A stretch of DNA of 64,000 nt from Schistocerca nitens (GCF_023898315.1 NC_064623.1:21411640-21475639), one strand, 5' to 3'. Positions 34,313 through 46,710 are shown, counted from the first letter of the stretch. The notes: generated by a model from the sequence alone, not told the origin. Numbers and translations are program-made.

Positions 34313-35092
34313 ATGTGATCGGAGGCTTTCCTGGTGTATGTATTGTTTCCAGGGCTCTCGGGTGTCCAGCTGGATGCGATCATTGAAGTCCCACGATATT
34401 TCAGCGAATAACCTTCCCGCCATCATCAGATGGTTCTGATGGAAAGGTCGGTCTGCTCATTGTCAGTGTTATTTATGTTCGAACAGTTGAAGACCGTTGC
34501 AAAGAACACCAACGCCACACATGCCTAGGCCCGCCCACCAAATTGACACTCGTAGAACACTGCTTTGAAACTGGACACAATGCGAAATACAAAGAAACCG
34601 AGATTCTGGCCCCTACCAGTTTCTACTGGGACAGCATCTTCAAGGAGGCCATTGAAATTCGCGTAACGGACTATCTCATAAACTGAAACACAGGTTTTCA
34701 ACTAAGCAAAGCATGGAAACCATCAAGGAGTCACACCACAAGCAGACGCAAGACACTTCTCCGACGTCCGCAGAGGACACTCCACGGTATTCTGCATCTT
34801 CCACCACCCAGCGTGACGCCTGGGTGGGCACGGACCTGGGTCGGTGCCCACAAACGGATTGTCGGTGGCCGCAATCTAAGTGTCGGTGCTCGCAAACGGA
34901 ATGTCAGCGGCCGCAATCGGACGGTTGGTGCAGGGCATCAAAGCCCGACTGACAGACATAAATAACACTGACAATGAGCAGACAGACCATTCCATCAGAA
35001 CCATCTGATGATGGCAGAAAGGTTATTCACTGAAATATCGTGGGACTTCAACGATCGCATCCAGCTGGACACCCGAGAGCTCTGGAAACAAC
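34313..35092 (+). mobile_element. Short PLE copy: inverted repeats, GIY-YIG C-terminus, 13-bp target duplication
   Basis: 34344-34478 and 34956-35090 are 135-bp inverted repeats (left starts TGTTTCCAGGGCTCTCGGGT). Between them, about 34480-34684 encodes EDRCKEHQRHTCLG, LVEHCFETGHNAKY and FYWDSIFKEAIEIR, which I recognise as the C-terminal part of the GIY-YIG endonuclease of a PLE. An exact 13-bp repeat TACATCTAAGGAT lies at 34300-34312 and 35093-35105, leaving a 31-bp extension outside the left arm. Such one-sided tails are described for Penelope elements. The rest of the protein is missing, so this is a 5'-truncated dead copy of another PLE family. Confidence 0.75.
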
Positions 35093-35105
35093 TACATCTA
35101 AGGAT

Positions 35106-35921
35106 TTCGTCCAATAGCTGATAGTATCCTGCAGTCTTTTTTCTTCGATTTTCATGTCTGTCACTCAATGCTTTCTCTATGTGGTCAGTAGCAATTTACG
35201 CATTTCATATTGTTGCTAATCCATCCCAGATTTTCCACTGTTCAGTACGTTGTTATGATTTACCTCGACAGTATAATGGCTGTGAACTTACAAAACTTCT
35301 GTTTCTAAGACCAGTCTGGCCTTAGCACTCATTCCTGTGGCCATGTCTGAGTTATGCGCGTGTTTTGTCTACATTACAACTTAATAGATTACATTCAGCT
35401 ACAAGTTTTCCAAAACTAGTAATTGCACAAATTTACTAATTTACTGATCATTTCATAAAAATAAACACTAAAGATATAACTTTAGCGTACAGGGTTGTTG
35501 TAACTTATTTCCTTGTGATAAAAACTATTATCTCCTATGTACAGTATGCCATTGTTGTTATAGCTGTGTATGCATTAAAATAGTACACATTAAGAATGAA
35601 GTTATGAAATATATTTTTTTGTGGTGGTGGTAAGGGGGGGGGGGGGTGTCAGGGCCATAGTGAGAGGGCTGACAAAGTAGCTTGTCAAGGGTGCAAGCAC
35701 AGAAGGGATACAAAAACTGATCAAAAAAAGGTTAGTGTTTAAGAATTAACTGGGAGAGGTATGCGAGTTCTCCTACCAACTGCCAACTGATGCCTATGAG
35801 AAGAAGTCTTTCCCTCAGTCCACAACCGTAAATGCATGCCGTTGCCACGGGCTCAGCCAGCTGCGGCGACTGCCTAATAAAGGATAATAGCCATACTCAG
35901 CAGGTCGGCCGTTCTTGCTAC
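35106..35921. other. No gene recognised; poly-G run
   Basis: A G run lies at 35634-35646. Otherwise AT-rich and without recognisable features. Confidence 0.5.
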
Positions 35922-35924
35922 TCA

Positions 35925-37076
35925 CAAGGGAACCTCCCCATCGCACCCCCCTCAGATTTAGTTATAAATTGACACAGTGAATAGGCCTTGAAAAACTGAA
36001 CACAGATCAATCGAGAAAACAGGAAGAAGTTGTGTGGAACTATGAAAAAATAAACAAAATATAAAAACTGAGTAGTCCAAGTGTAACATATCCAGCATCT
36101 AGGACTATATAACACAAAGAGCGCCGTGGTCTCGTGGTTAGAGTGAGCAACTGCGAAACGAGAGGTCCTTGGTTCGAGTCCTCCCTCGAGCAAAAATTTT
36201 ACTTACTTTATTTTCGCAAAGTTACGATCTGACCATTCATTCATTGACGTGTCTCTGTTCACTGTAATAAGTTTAGTGTCTGTGTTTTGCGACCGCACCA
36301 CAAAACCGTGCGATTAGTAGACGAAAGGACGTGCCTCTCCAATAGGAACCGAAAACATTTGATCGCAAATTCATAGGTCAACCGATTCCTCCACAGGAAA
36401 ACACGTCTGAAATATTCTATACGACACTGGTGACGGCATGTGCGTCACATTACAGGAATATGTTGTCGACCCACCTAACTTGCACACTTGGCGAATGGGT
36501 AAAAAGATTCTTCTACCTTGCCCGACTTAGGTTTTCTTGTGGATGTGATAATCACTCCCAAAAAAGTGATGAAAACATTGAGTTTGTTGCATAAACGGCA
36601 ACAAATGAATGCAACAGTTTCACAGTCGCACAGTTTTCCCTGTGCTCTGTCAAAACAAACGTTTTTAACGTTTTCAAGTTTTTCCGTGTGTGGACCGTCA
36701 AATCCTGCATGTGTCCAAGCAAATCTGAACATGTCCTGGAATTTTGGAGAGCAAAGTTGATCATGTCTGACTGCATGAACTTTGATAATTGTCTGAAAAT
36801 AAAAAATTAAAACTTTTCACTCGAGGGAGGGTTAAACCAGGGACCTTCCATTCCGTAGCTGCTCACGGTAACCACGGTGATCCTCAGTGAACAGGTACCT
36901 TCTTGTGACATATCTTGCACATGGACTACTCAGTTTGTATATTTTGCTTATTTTTTTCATAGTTCCATACAACTTCTTCCTGTTTTCTCGATTGATCTGT
37001 GTTCAGTTTTTCATGGCCTATCCCTGTGCCAACTTATAACTAAATCTGAGGGGGGTGCGATGGGGAGGTTCCCTTG
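35925..37076. mobile_element. 1,152-bp element with ~310-bp terminal inverted repeats containing a tRNA-like block
   Basis: The left arm (35925 to about 36235) starts CAAGGGAACCTCCCCATCGC and the right arm (about 36765-37076) is its complement, ending at CCCTTG 37076; they are similar along about 310 bp. Each arm holds a tRNA-like block. The left one is at about 36121-36190 with GTGGTTAGAGTGAGCA and B-box-like GGTTCGAGTCC; the right one is decayed. The middle 530 bp has no recognisable transposase. TCA flanks both ends (35922-35924 and 37077-37079), a possible 3-bp target duplication. I remember this element as abundant in Schistocerca. It looks like a non-autonomous DNA transposon that captured, or was built from, a SINE. 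Confidence 0.8.
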
Positions 37077-37079
37077 TCA

Positions 37080-37698
37080 GGACCACGTATACATCTGAAC
37101 TCATTCCTGCCTGACCATTTGACTCATTTGGCTCCTGTCCTGTCATGTTGTTACTGCAAAAAACCTACGCCACTGCTTCCAGAATGATACGAATGTAAAA
37201 CGGTACAAAACTTACAGGACCAACAGAGCATTTAAATGATTAGTACAACAGAGAGTATGCACATGTGCGCTATTAACATCCGTGTGTCATTTTGTCCGAC
37301 TAACATCGTAAAGAAACGACTACTGCCCAGGAGACAGATCTATTGCTAACATGATTTATGTGGTAACAGTGAACTTGGTTCACACAACTGGCACCTAAGC
37401 AGCTCACTCGTGTTCGACATTAGTGCGGTAGGATCTCAAAGTTTGCTGAGTGAATGTTGAATCAAATATGTTGTTGGACCAAAGCCTCCGATTTCTGCCA
37501 ACTGAGATCTTACACGAGATGCATCGGAGGAGGAAGTGAACAAAAATGTAAATGCATTCTGCTTGTTCCGTAAGCCAGTACTTTTGTTGCTCAGAAGTGT
37601 CAATTGGTGCAATCTGCTGTATAAATAAAAAATAATAATTCAAGAATAAGTCTCCTGTAGCTAATTAGTTATACCATTATTACAGGAGTTGTTAATCA
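37080..37698. other. No feature recognised
   Basis: No gene or repeat that I can support. The frame at 37404-37643 (minus) has no known relatives in my memory. Confidence 0.45.
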
Positions 37699-40152
37699 TT
37701 GTGCCTACAGATAGCAGGCTCAGACGTGGTCATTGGATGTCTTTATAGGCCCCCTGGCTCAGCAGCTGTTGTGGCTGAGCACCTGAAGGATAAATTGGAA
37801 AATATTTCGAGTAGATTTCCCCACCATGTTATAGTTCTGGGTGGAGATTTTAATTTGCCGGATATACACTGGGAGACTCAAATGTTCATAATGCGTGGCA
37901 GGGAGAAAGAATCCAGTGAAATTTTTTTAAGTGCTTTATCTGAAAACTACCTTGAGCAGTTAAACAGAGAACCGACTCGTGGCGATAACATATTAGACCT
38001 ACTGGTAACAAACAGACCCGAACTATTTGAAACAGTTAACGCAGAACAGGGAATCAGCGATCATAAAGCGGTTACGGCATCGATGATTTCAGCCGTAAAT
38101 AGAAATATTAAAAAAGGTAGGAAGATTTTTCTGTTTAGCAAGAGTGACAAAAAGCAGATTACAGAGTACCTGACGGCTCAACACAAAAGTTTTGTCTCAA
38201 GTACAGATAGTGTTGAGGATCAGTGGACAAAGTTCAAAACCATCGTACAATATGCGTTAGATGATTATGTGCCAAGCAAGATCGTAAGAGATGGAAAAGA
38301 GCCACCCTGGTACAACAACCGAGTTAGAAAACTGCTGCGGAAGCAAAGGGAACTTCACAGCAAACATAAACATAGCCAAAGCCTTGCAGACAAACAAAAA
38401 TTATGCGAAGCGAAATGTAGTGTGAGGAGGGCTATGCGAGAGGCGTTCAATGAATTCGAAAGTAAAGTTCTATGTACTGACTTGGCAGAAAATCCTAAGA
38501 AATTCTGGTCTTATGTCAAAGCGGTAGGTGGATCAAAACAAAATGTCCAGACACTCTGTGACCAAGATGGTACTGAAACAGAGGATGACAGACTAAAGGC
38601 CGAAATACTAAATGTCTTTTTCCAAAGCTGTTTCACAGAGGAAGACTGCACTGTAGTTCCTTCTCTAGATTATCGCACAGTTGACAAAATGGTAGATATC
38701 AAAATAGACGACAGAGGGATAGAGAAACAATTAAAATCGCTCTAAAGAGGAAAGGCCACTGGACCTGATGGGATACCAGTTCTATTTTACACAGAGTACG
38801 CGAAGGAACTTGGCCCCCTTCTTGCAGCGGTGTACCGTAGGTCTCTAGAAGAGCGTAGCGTTCCAAAGGATTGGAAAAGGGCACAGGTCATCCCCGTTTT
38901 CAAGAAGGGACGTCGAATAGATGTGCAGAACTATAGACCTATATCTCTAACGTCGATCAGTTGTAGAATTTTGGAACACGTATTATGTTCGAGTATAATG
39001 ACTTTCCTGGAGACTAGAAATCTACTCTGTAGGAATCAGCATGGGTTTCTAAAAAGACGGTCGCGTGAAACCCAGCTCGCGCTATTCGTCCACGAGACTC
39101 AGAGGGCCATAGACACGGGTTCACAGGTAGATGCCGTGTTTCTTGACTTCTGCAAGGCGTTCGATACAGTTCCCCACAGTCGTTTAATGAACAAAGTAAG
39201 AGCATATGGACTATCAGACCAATTGTGTGATTGGATTGAGGAGTTCCTAGATAACAGAACGCAGCATGTCATTCTCAATGGAGAGAAGTCTTCCGAAGTA
39301 AGAGTGATTTCAGGTGTGCCACAGGGGAGTGTCATGGGACCGTTGCTGTTCACAATATACATAAATGACCTGGTGGATGACATCGGAAGTTCACTGAGGC
39401 TTTTTCCAGATGATGCTGTGGTGTATCGAGAGGTTGTAACAATGGAAAATTGTACTGAAATGCAGGAGGATCTGCAGCGAATTGACGCATGGTGCAGGGA
39501 ATGGCAATTGAATCTCAATGTAGACAAGTGTAATGTGCTGCGAATACATAGAAAGATAGATCCCTTATCATTTAGCTACAAAATAGCAGTTCAGCAACTG
39601 GAAGAAGTTAATTCCATAAATTATCTGGGAGTACACATTAGGAGTGATTTAAAATGGAATGAGCACATAAAGTTGATTGTCGGTAAAGCAGATGCCAGAC
39701 TGAGATTCATTGGAAGAATCCTAAGGAAATGCAATCCAAAAACAAAGGAAGTAGGTTACAGTACGCTTGTTCGCCCACTGCTTGAATACTGCTCAGCGGT
39801 GTGGGATCCGTACCAGATAGGGTTGATAGAAGAGATAGAGAAGATCCAACGGAGAGCAGCGCGCTTCGTTACAGGATCATTTAGTAATCACAAAAGCGTT
39901 ATGGAGATGATAGATAAACTCCAGTGGAAGACTCTGCAGGAGAGACGCTCAGTAGCTCAGTACGGGCTTTTGTTAAAGTTTCGAGAACATACCTTCACCG
40001 AAGAGTCCAGCAGTATATTGCTCCCTCCTACGCATATCTCACGAAGACACCATGAGGATAAAATCAGAGAGATTAGAGCCCACACAGAAGCACACCGACA
40101 ATCCTTCTTTCCACGAACAATACGAGACTGGAATAGAAGGGAGGACCGATAG
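37699..40152 (+). pseudogene. LINE endonuclease-reverse transcriptase with one in-frame stop
   Basis: A single frame runs through, broken only by TAA at 38743-38745. The endonuclease remnant has VIGCLYRPPGS, VLGGDFNLPDIHW and GISDHKAV (the SDH site). The reverse transcriptase after the stop has GKATGPDGIPV, NYRPISLTSISC, NQHGFLKRRS, VFLDFCKAFDTVPH and GVPQGSVMGPLLFTIYIND. The catalytic box reads LFPDDAVVY, with Pro where FADD has Ala; both Asp residues remain. The C-terminal region has STLVRPLLEYCSAVWDPYQ and ends IRDWNRREDR. The copy is young-looking, but truncation and the stop make it inactive. Confidence 0.85.
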
Positions 40153-40226
40153 AGGTACTCAGGGTACCCTCCGCCACACACTGTCAGCTGGCTTGCGGAG
40201 TATGGATGTAGATGTAGACGTAGATA
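37699..40226 (+). mobile_element. CR1-like LINE, 5'-truncated, 3' (GTAGAT)n tail
   Basis: The coding region 37699-40152 is followed by 'gtaccctccgccacacactg' and a (GATGTA)n tail at about 40202-40226. The related LINEs at 24252-27236 and 60350-63945 end in the same kind of tail. The 5' end cuts into the endonuclease, so ORF1 and the first endonuclease block are missing. AGATAGC near both ends (about 37709 and 40223) could be part of a target duplication, but it is short. Confidence 0.8.
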
Positions 40227-41417
40227 GCTGTACTCTGTTCATCTAACAAGGTGAGTTGAAACTTCGTGCAAGCAAATGTATACCCTGCCATTAGTCATTG
40301 GCTGCACTGCTCAAGCATTTGGTATCTGGCAGGCTCTACTTTGTGAATGAAACTCTGACTCACACTAAAGCACAAAAGCTATAAGCTCCTTTGCAACTCA
40401 CTACCCCGAGTGTTTAACACTCATAGTTCTCGCATTTTTCAGTAACATTTTATATCTATTAAACATACTTACAAAATAATAAAATCTACTAAAACTGCAC
40501 CGAAAAAATTGCAGATAGTTTTAAAGAAAAGGAGAGAGGTTGCAGCTTTCGCAGTTCTGTCACGACTGCTGGATCAACTTTACAGCACTGTTTAATGCAG
40601 CTCAAGACAACAGCTGGATGGGCAGCAAAAGGGAACAACACAAGAGTAAAAATTTACTGCAATGTTTTCCATAAACCAAATAGGAGTACCAGAACTAAGC
40701 TTTTGACATATCCAAAAAGGAATGTTTACAGCAAGAGTGTATTACCAGATATGACTTACAACAGGAGACTGGACTTTGAATGTGAAAACCATTTAAAAAC
40801 TGATGGTGATTCAGCAAGTTACACAGATGAAAGCTGGGCATTAGCAGGAGATAGTGGAAACCAAATGGATCAGAGGCCAGGCAGAAGTGGAAGATGTGAT
40901 TACAACTGTAATGAAAATAATATGGAGGTGAAGGGGACATGTAGACCAGTGAGTTAGTGGTGAATGGACCAAGCAGGTTCTTTGCTGGATCACAAAAGAA
41001 AAGACAACACGAAGAGGGTGACCTAACGGAATGGGGTAGAAGGCCAAATGTCAGCTTTGAAATCAGTAACTTGAAGTAAGTACGATTTGCAAGTTTACAG
41101 CCATTTTTCTGACAAGTCCTTGTAAATACGATCTCACTATTATTTATACGGCAATATAACTTCAAAAGTTCAATGGAAAACATTTTCTTGAGTATGAGAA
41201 GGAAATGATTAATAGTGACAAAGATTATTTTGCCCCATAAAAAAAGATAAGTGAACTGGGGTGTGCCCAGATTATTAACTGGAGATGATCTACAGAACTG
41301 CCAGTGCCATGCATATGTTTCTGCAGTTTGCATAAACCATAAAAACTCTGAGCATCAGTTAATTGCTCAAACTGTAATGTCTGAATACAAAATAACTTTT
41401 ATTTGAGCATTTGGAGG
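40227..41417. other. No gene recognised
   Basis: The frame 40595-40957 (plus) and its antisense 41333-40695 are open, but I recognise neither. I see nothing that marks an exon. The stretch separates a LINE from the LTR retrotransposon. Confidence 0.45.
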
Positions 41418-41421
41418 GACT

Positions 41422-41607
41422 TGTGGCGTCTCTGGTGCAGAGCACCCTATCTTTGTGACTTTGCATCTTTGGACTGCTTTGTTCCAGTGTTAACCTTTGG
41501 CACGTAACATGTTCAGCTTCCATATTTGTTATATACAGGTGATTAATAAATGTGTATTGAATACTTAGTGTGTGTTATCTCTCAACTAATCCTACGTGAC
41601 AAGCACA
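41422..41607 (+). repeat. 5' LTR
   Basis: It is 186 bp and begins TGTGG and ends GCACA, matching 46711-46895 along its length with scattered differences. It contains 'tgattaataaatgtgtattg' with an AATAAA poly(A)-signal candidate. Confidence 0.88.
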
Positions 41608-41608
41608 G

Positions 41609-41623
41609 TGGTGACCCCGACAC
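41609..41623 (+). other. Primer binding site candidate
   Basis: TGGTGACCCCGACAC begins 2 bp after the 5' LTR end. A start of TGG (complement of a tRNA CCA end) at this place is typical of tRNA-primed LTR elements. I did not assign the tRNA. Confidence 0.7.
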
Positions 41624-42067
41624 CGTTGTCATCTCATCATGAGTTATTTTGTGCTTGTTTTCATCATTTACAAACTTCGTGTGCCAGCCCACATTGTTTC
41701 TGCCACAACGCATCTACCAGTGTCTTTTGGTGCAAGTGTAACGTTCCAACCATGAGTGGAAAAGTGTACGTACTTCAAATTTGGTCAAAAGTGAACAATT
41801 ATTTACTACCAGCCAACTAACCTTACCCGGATCAACATGGTCACCACCTAGCGTGGCAGCACATCAGCAGCCACAACATGGACAGTGCCTACTGCCTAAT
41901 CACAACATGAATGAACTTCCAGTTAAAGACATTGTGGTTTACCCTTCATGTACATCGTTGCCTTTGGAAAGGCTTGACGTGCCGACAAAATTCCGGAGCT
42001 GTGAATCGAACATTTCTATGCATGGGGTAGCACATTCTAATCTAATATAAATGGTGTCATATCAACA

Positions 42068-42090
42068 CCCCCCCCCCCCCCCCCCCCCCC
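42068..42090 (+). repeat. Poly-C run
   Basis: About 23 consecutive C bases lie in the leader/gag region of the LTR element. Confidence 0.95.
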
Positions 42091-42519
42091 GACTATCACA
42101 CCGTGGTTGCACCACAACCGCCTTCCGCTTGCCTTCATAATGGCGCTGGCCATTCCACCCATGCCGGTTACCAGGTCAGCCGCCTCTTGGCCCCACCGCG
42201 CCCTCCCCCCTCCCCCCCGCCTGCTGTTGCAATGACACTGGCTGTTACACTTGTGCCGTGTTCTTCGTTGGAGTTGTAGATTGGACACACGGTGACGGCA
42301 TATACACCCGCTCACTCCGCACCGTGTGATGCATGCGGCCACCACTCCACACAGACCTTGGGCAATGCACCGTTTACAGTTACCGCACTTCCAACGTCGG
42401 AGAAGTACTGCTCTGCCCACACTCCCCATCTGCCGGTGCTGCCTCAACATGTGTTACCTGGCAGGTTCCCTGAGCTACCTGCATTACAAAAAGAAAATCC
42501 AAAACATTAGTTCGCGTTA

Positions 42520-42960
42520 GTGGACCACCTACTGGACATCCACAGCATTTTGGACGATGACGTCTGTTTTGTCTGCCTGGTGAGCCAGCTACACGCACAT
42601 ACGGATCTCATCAGTGACTTGCTTCTCTCACCTCACGTCTCGCACAAATATTTGATGGGCAAAGCACTGCTTATTGAACACCTTTCCTGCCCCCTAGTGG
42701 AGGCTGTTCATCACACTATTCACGAGGAGCATCTCGACGACCGTACCCCTTCGCAGCTTTGGCGGCACCTACATGCATTAATCGACAATCGAGCTTTACG
42801 TCACGCCACACTTTGGATGTTGTGGATGGTGAAAATGCCTTTGGATCTGCAACTTCATCTACTGTCTCACATCACTGACCCACTCGAGGTTCGGTTACAT
42901 GTGGCAGATCAGGCTTACGCTATCATTCGTCATCGCCACTGCCTGTCACGAACGTCCTAA
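42520..42960 (+). pseudogene. Gag capsid-like fragment of the LTR element
   Basis: This open frame contains blocks typical of insect gypsy-group Gag: LISDLLLSPHVSHKYLMGKA, TPSQLWRHLHAL and VRLHVADQAYAI. The N-terminal part of Gag is likely in other frames at about 42300-42520. The nucleocapsid part is not clear. The frame ends at 42960. Confidence 0.7.
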
Positions 42961-42990
42961 TCGTCGTCCTCAGCTGGCACACCTGCGCCT

Positions 42991-43638
42991 ATGGTTCTGC
43001 ACCCTGTGGGTAGACACCAGCGCGCTCGCCTTGGCGCCTCAGCTGCCTGTCAGGAGCTGCCACCTTGCCACCTGGCAGCCTACACGATGTACTGCCAGTG
43101 GGCTCCAGACTGTCACCGACCTCACCCGAGCTGCAACACCCTCCCGTACCGCACTGCCACGCCAACTGCCCTACCCGCTGTGCTGGTTCTACGCTACTTA
43201 CGGGGATTCTGCCTGCAACTGCCGCGCACCTTGTGCCTACCCAAACTAGACCGGTGGGCACGTTTAGGGGCCATGCCCCACCATGTACTTTCACGGTGCC
43301 TATCGTCTGACACTGCACCACCTGCTTCAGAAACGCGATGCTTCTATGCCACAGACATACTGACAGGAAACCATTTTCTCGCCGACACTGGTGCCGACGT
43401 TAGCATAATCCCGGCCAAGCACACTGTCGGTGCACTATCCTCTTCTACCCTCGCATTGCTCACTGCCAATCGTTCTGATATTGCGGTCCATGGCTCCATC
43501 GAGATGTCGCTTCACCTATCACTGGTTCACACCTTCCCTTGGACCTTCTACGCTGCTGATGTGGATGAACCTGTGACCGGGGTAGATTTTCTACACCATT
43601 ACGAACTTTCACCAGACCTGCAGGCCATCACACTCTGA
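42991..43638 (+). pseudogene. Aspartic protease region of the LTR element
   Basis: About 43320-43638 encodes a retropepsin-like domain. FLADTGADVSIIP at 43376-43414 holds the D-T/S-G catalytic motif, and VDFLHHYELS near the end matches the conserved (G)xDFLxxxxL block of gypsy proteases. The upstream part of the frame is low-complexity and may be an out-of-frame linker. Confidence 0.75.
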
Positions 43639-44159
43639 CAAACGTCTGGTTCTACAGTTCTGTGCTAACAAGAGTTCAGCACTACTTTGCTCTGCACCTC
43701 CTTGGCTACACTTTCCACGTGTGCATCCCTGGTCGAGCGCATAACAACATTGCACTCTGATCTGTCGCACGTGTGCTCACAAATCGACGAACTCCACTCC
43801 CAGAACGAGGCCTTACGCACCCGTGTCACCTCTGCCTCCACCAAATTGTCACATACACGGCATACCATACGTCGCCTATCTGCAGCCCCGCAGCCCGGCG
43901 GACCATCACACATCTTCTCAGCAATCTGCTCCTGTGTGGAGCTTTCCACCGCCTGCTGTTTTTTTCACACCACCATGGACAAATCTGCAAGATGCATCTG
44001 CATGCGCCCTTCCAGATCCTTCGCACTGCTTCGCTCCTTTCATCACCAACTACAGCCGGTGCCCCGTCTACACCCCCCAGTTCACCAAGGTCAGTGAATC
44101 GATGTTGCCTGCGGATACCTTCTTGCCGACCCTCCTACTCGATTGTCAGCCATCAGTAA

Positions 44160-45190
44160 TGGCACTTGTCATAGGATTCGCACCATCAATGGTCCGCCTG
44201 TTCATTATTAAGTCCAGGTGCCTTAATACTTCCAAACTTCTGCACGCCAAGGAGATCGTTAAGGATCTGTTGGCTTTGGGCATCCTTCACCCCTCCGATA
44301 GCAACTGGTCTTCACCTATTCACCTTGTTCCCAAAAAGGATGGCACATTATGCATGTGTGGGGACTAAAGGTCCCTAATGCTCGCACCATTATCGATAAC
44401 TACCCCATTCCACATATCCAGGATTTCACGCAATTACTTCACAGTGCTACCTTTTTCTCCATTTTAGATTGTTCAGAGGCATATCATCAGATTCCTATGC
44501 ATCCACCAGCTATTCCGAAGACAGCCATCATCACAGCCTTTGGCCTTTTTGAATACCATTACATGCCTTATGGATTGAAAAATGCTGTGTAGACATGGCA
44601 GCAGGTCATTGATTCCATATTGCTTCCTCTGCCATTTGCCTATTCTGACTTAGATGATATACTTATCTTTTCCTCCTCCACTGAGGAGCGTAAAGTTCTC
44701 CTCAATGCAGTCCGTTCAGCCCTCGCTGCCAACAGCGTGGTGATCAGCTACAATAAATCTCAACTGTGTTCCACATATGTTACATTACTCAGCCATTCTG
44801 TCTCTGCCGACGGCCTCAGACCGACGAGTTCTTGTGTCGAAATCGTATTTAGCCTTCCTTTCCCCAAGGATTGTGCTCAGCTCCATTGTTTTCTGGGCAT
44901 GGCAAACTTTTACTGCTGCCATATTCCTCAAGCTGCCTCCGTCCTAATGGTCCTCACTGATGCTCTCTCCAGCAATAACACCACCAGAAAACGGAAGTTG
45001 GAGTGGACCAAACCGATGCTCGACACTTTTGGTAACCTTAAAACTGCCCTCGCCAAAGCTGTCACACTCGCCCGTCCTGACCCTGAGGCCCATGTCTCGA
45101 TCACAACTGATGCCAATGACTCCGCTATGTGGCTGTATTACAACAGCACACCGCTCACTCCACCCAATCCCTCTGCTTCTTTTCCAAGAA
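44160..45190 (+). pseudogene. Reverse transcriptase and RNase H region of the LTR element
   Basis: It has HAKEIVKDLLALGILHPS and SNWSSPIHLVPKKDG (44160-44368), then after a frameshift ILDCSEAYHQIPM (palm motif A region) and YHYMPYGLKNAV. An in-frame TAG at 44590-44592 is followed by the catalytic region YSDLDDILIFS; the Tyr-x-Asp-Asp box is altered by surrounding changes. LHCFLGMANFY and then ITTDANDSAM near 45100 mark the start of RNase H, which breaks off in a frameshift near 45190. Non-functional. Confidence 0.78.
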
Positions 45191-45514
45191 AGTGACCGAG
45201 AGCCAGTGCAAGTGGTCGGCTTTCGACCGTGTGCTCCTCACCGTGTACGAGGCGATTAAACATTTCTGTGGTGGCCGGACTACATCTGTCGGCACTTTCC
45301 CCGACTCGTGCTATATCCGGGCACAGAGAACGTTGTGGTAGACTACCTTTCCCACATCTGCTTGCTAACCACACCACTGAATCTGGAGGAGCTCGCCCAC
45401 CTACAAGCCGATGACGACGGCATACAGCGAATAATATCACACGACGACTCGTCGCTTTCTGTTTAACCCCATATACTACCTGGTTCGACTGTACCTGTCC
45501 TTTGTGACGGCTCT

Positions 45515-46700
45515 ATGGGCACACTCCGCCCTCTGGTCCCTGCCACCCTTTGTCATAGAGTCTTTACTGCCCTGCACAACTTGGCTCACCGTGGGAGGCA
45601 AGCCACGGTTACAGAGTGCTTCGCCTGGCCACGTGTGAAGCACAACTGTCGTGCTTGGAGCTCTGCGCGTGTCCCGTGCCAGCACAGCAAGGTCGGCAGG
45701 CACGCTCGACCTCCATTGTGCAAGTTTGACATTCCAAGGGGGTGTTTCCGGCACGTCCGTATCGACGTCATTGGTCCCCTCTCCCCTTCCAAGGGTTACA
45801 GATACATCTTATCAATCACTGACCACGTGACCCGCTGGATCGAGGTGGTCCCACTTACTGACATCACAGCCGAGACTGTTGCCCGCTCCATCTCGACGTG
45901 GGTTGCTCGCTTTGGCTGTCTTCTGTCTCTCACAACCGACCAGGGACGCCAGTTTGAGTCCGCTCCTTTGCACACCTCTGTGAACTCTGGCGCGACGCCA
46001 AATTTCGTACCACAGCCTACCACCCGCAGGCAAACGGCCTGGCCGAGTGGTGGCGTCGCACACTCGAAGCGGCCCTAATGTGCTGTGGAGGCCTACGGTC
46101 AGAATCCTTCTGTGGAATCTGTTGGGTATTCGCTCGGCCCATAAAGCAGATCGTAATGCATCACTCACTGAGGTTCTATACAGCGAGCCTCTTCTTCTCC
46201 CCGCTGAGTTCGTCGAGGATTCACCTTCGGCCCCTTCCTCTCCTCGCACTGGTCGAGCGAGTATGCACACGTCACACACACCTCTGCACCCCTTGCCCCA
46301 CCCCCTCACCACCCCACCTGTGTTTGTCCACAAGGACCTAGCTACGTGCGACTTTGTCACGCTGCGGGACGACACTGTGTGAGCAACCCCGCAGCCACAT
46401 TATTCGGGCCCTCACCGCACGGTACATCGCGGTACGGCCACGTTCGTCGTACATCTCCGTGGACGGCCACAGACAGTGTCTGTTACTCACCTGAAACCTG
46501 CATCGTCACTCACCGATCTACCTCCCGATGCAGCCGACCTACCTTCAGCTGATTCGTCTCCGCCTATGCAGCCGTTGGAACCACAGCACTGCTGCACTGT
46601 CAACACTGATGCCCCCACTTGTTGCACTGGCTGCCGGGTCGGCACAAAGATTACGAATTCCTGCAATGTGGTTTCCCTCCGCCACGATCCGTAATTCTGG
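45515..46700 (+). pseudogene. Integrase region of the LTR element
   Basis: The frame 45515-46078 has an HHCC-type zinc-binding segment (HNLAHRGRQATVTECFAWPR with the Cys pair near CRAW...CQHSK), then RHVRIDVIGPL (first catalytic Asp) and LTTDQGRQFES (second Asp). The region of the Glu is in another frame. 46047-46700 holds the C-terminal part, interrupted by TGA 46380-46382, including VFVHKDLATCDFV and TVSVTHLKPA, as in gypsy C-terminal domains. No downstream envelope frame. Confidence 0.75.
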
Positions 46701-46710
46701 GCGAGGGCTC

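Noticed and set aside
36121-36190. A functional tRNA gene
   Set aside because: There are A- and B-box-like parts, but the acceptor arms do not pair and it lies within a repeated inverted arm.
40595-41333. Possible host ORF on either strand
   Set aside because: Both strands are open, but neither resembles a family and I see no exon signals; left unassigned.
43665-46375. Minus-strand and overlapping frames in the LTR element
   Set aside because: They are shadows of the GC-rich plus-strand gag-pol remnants.
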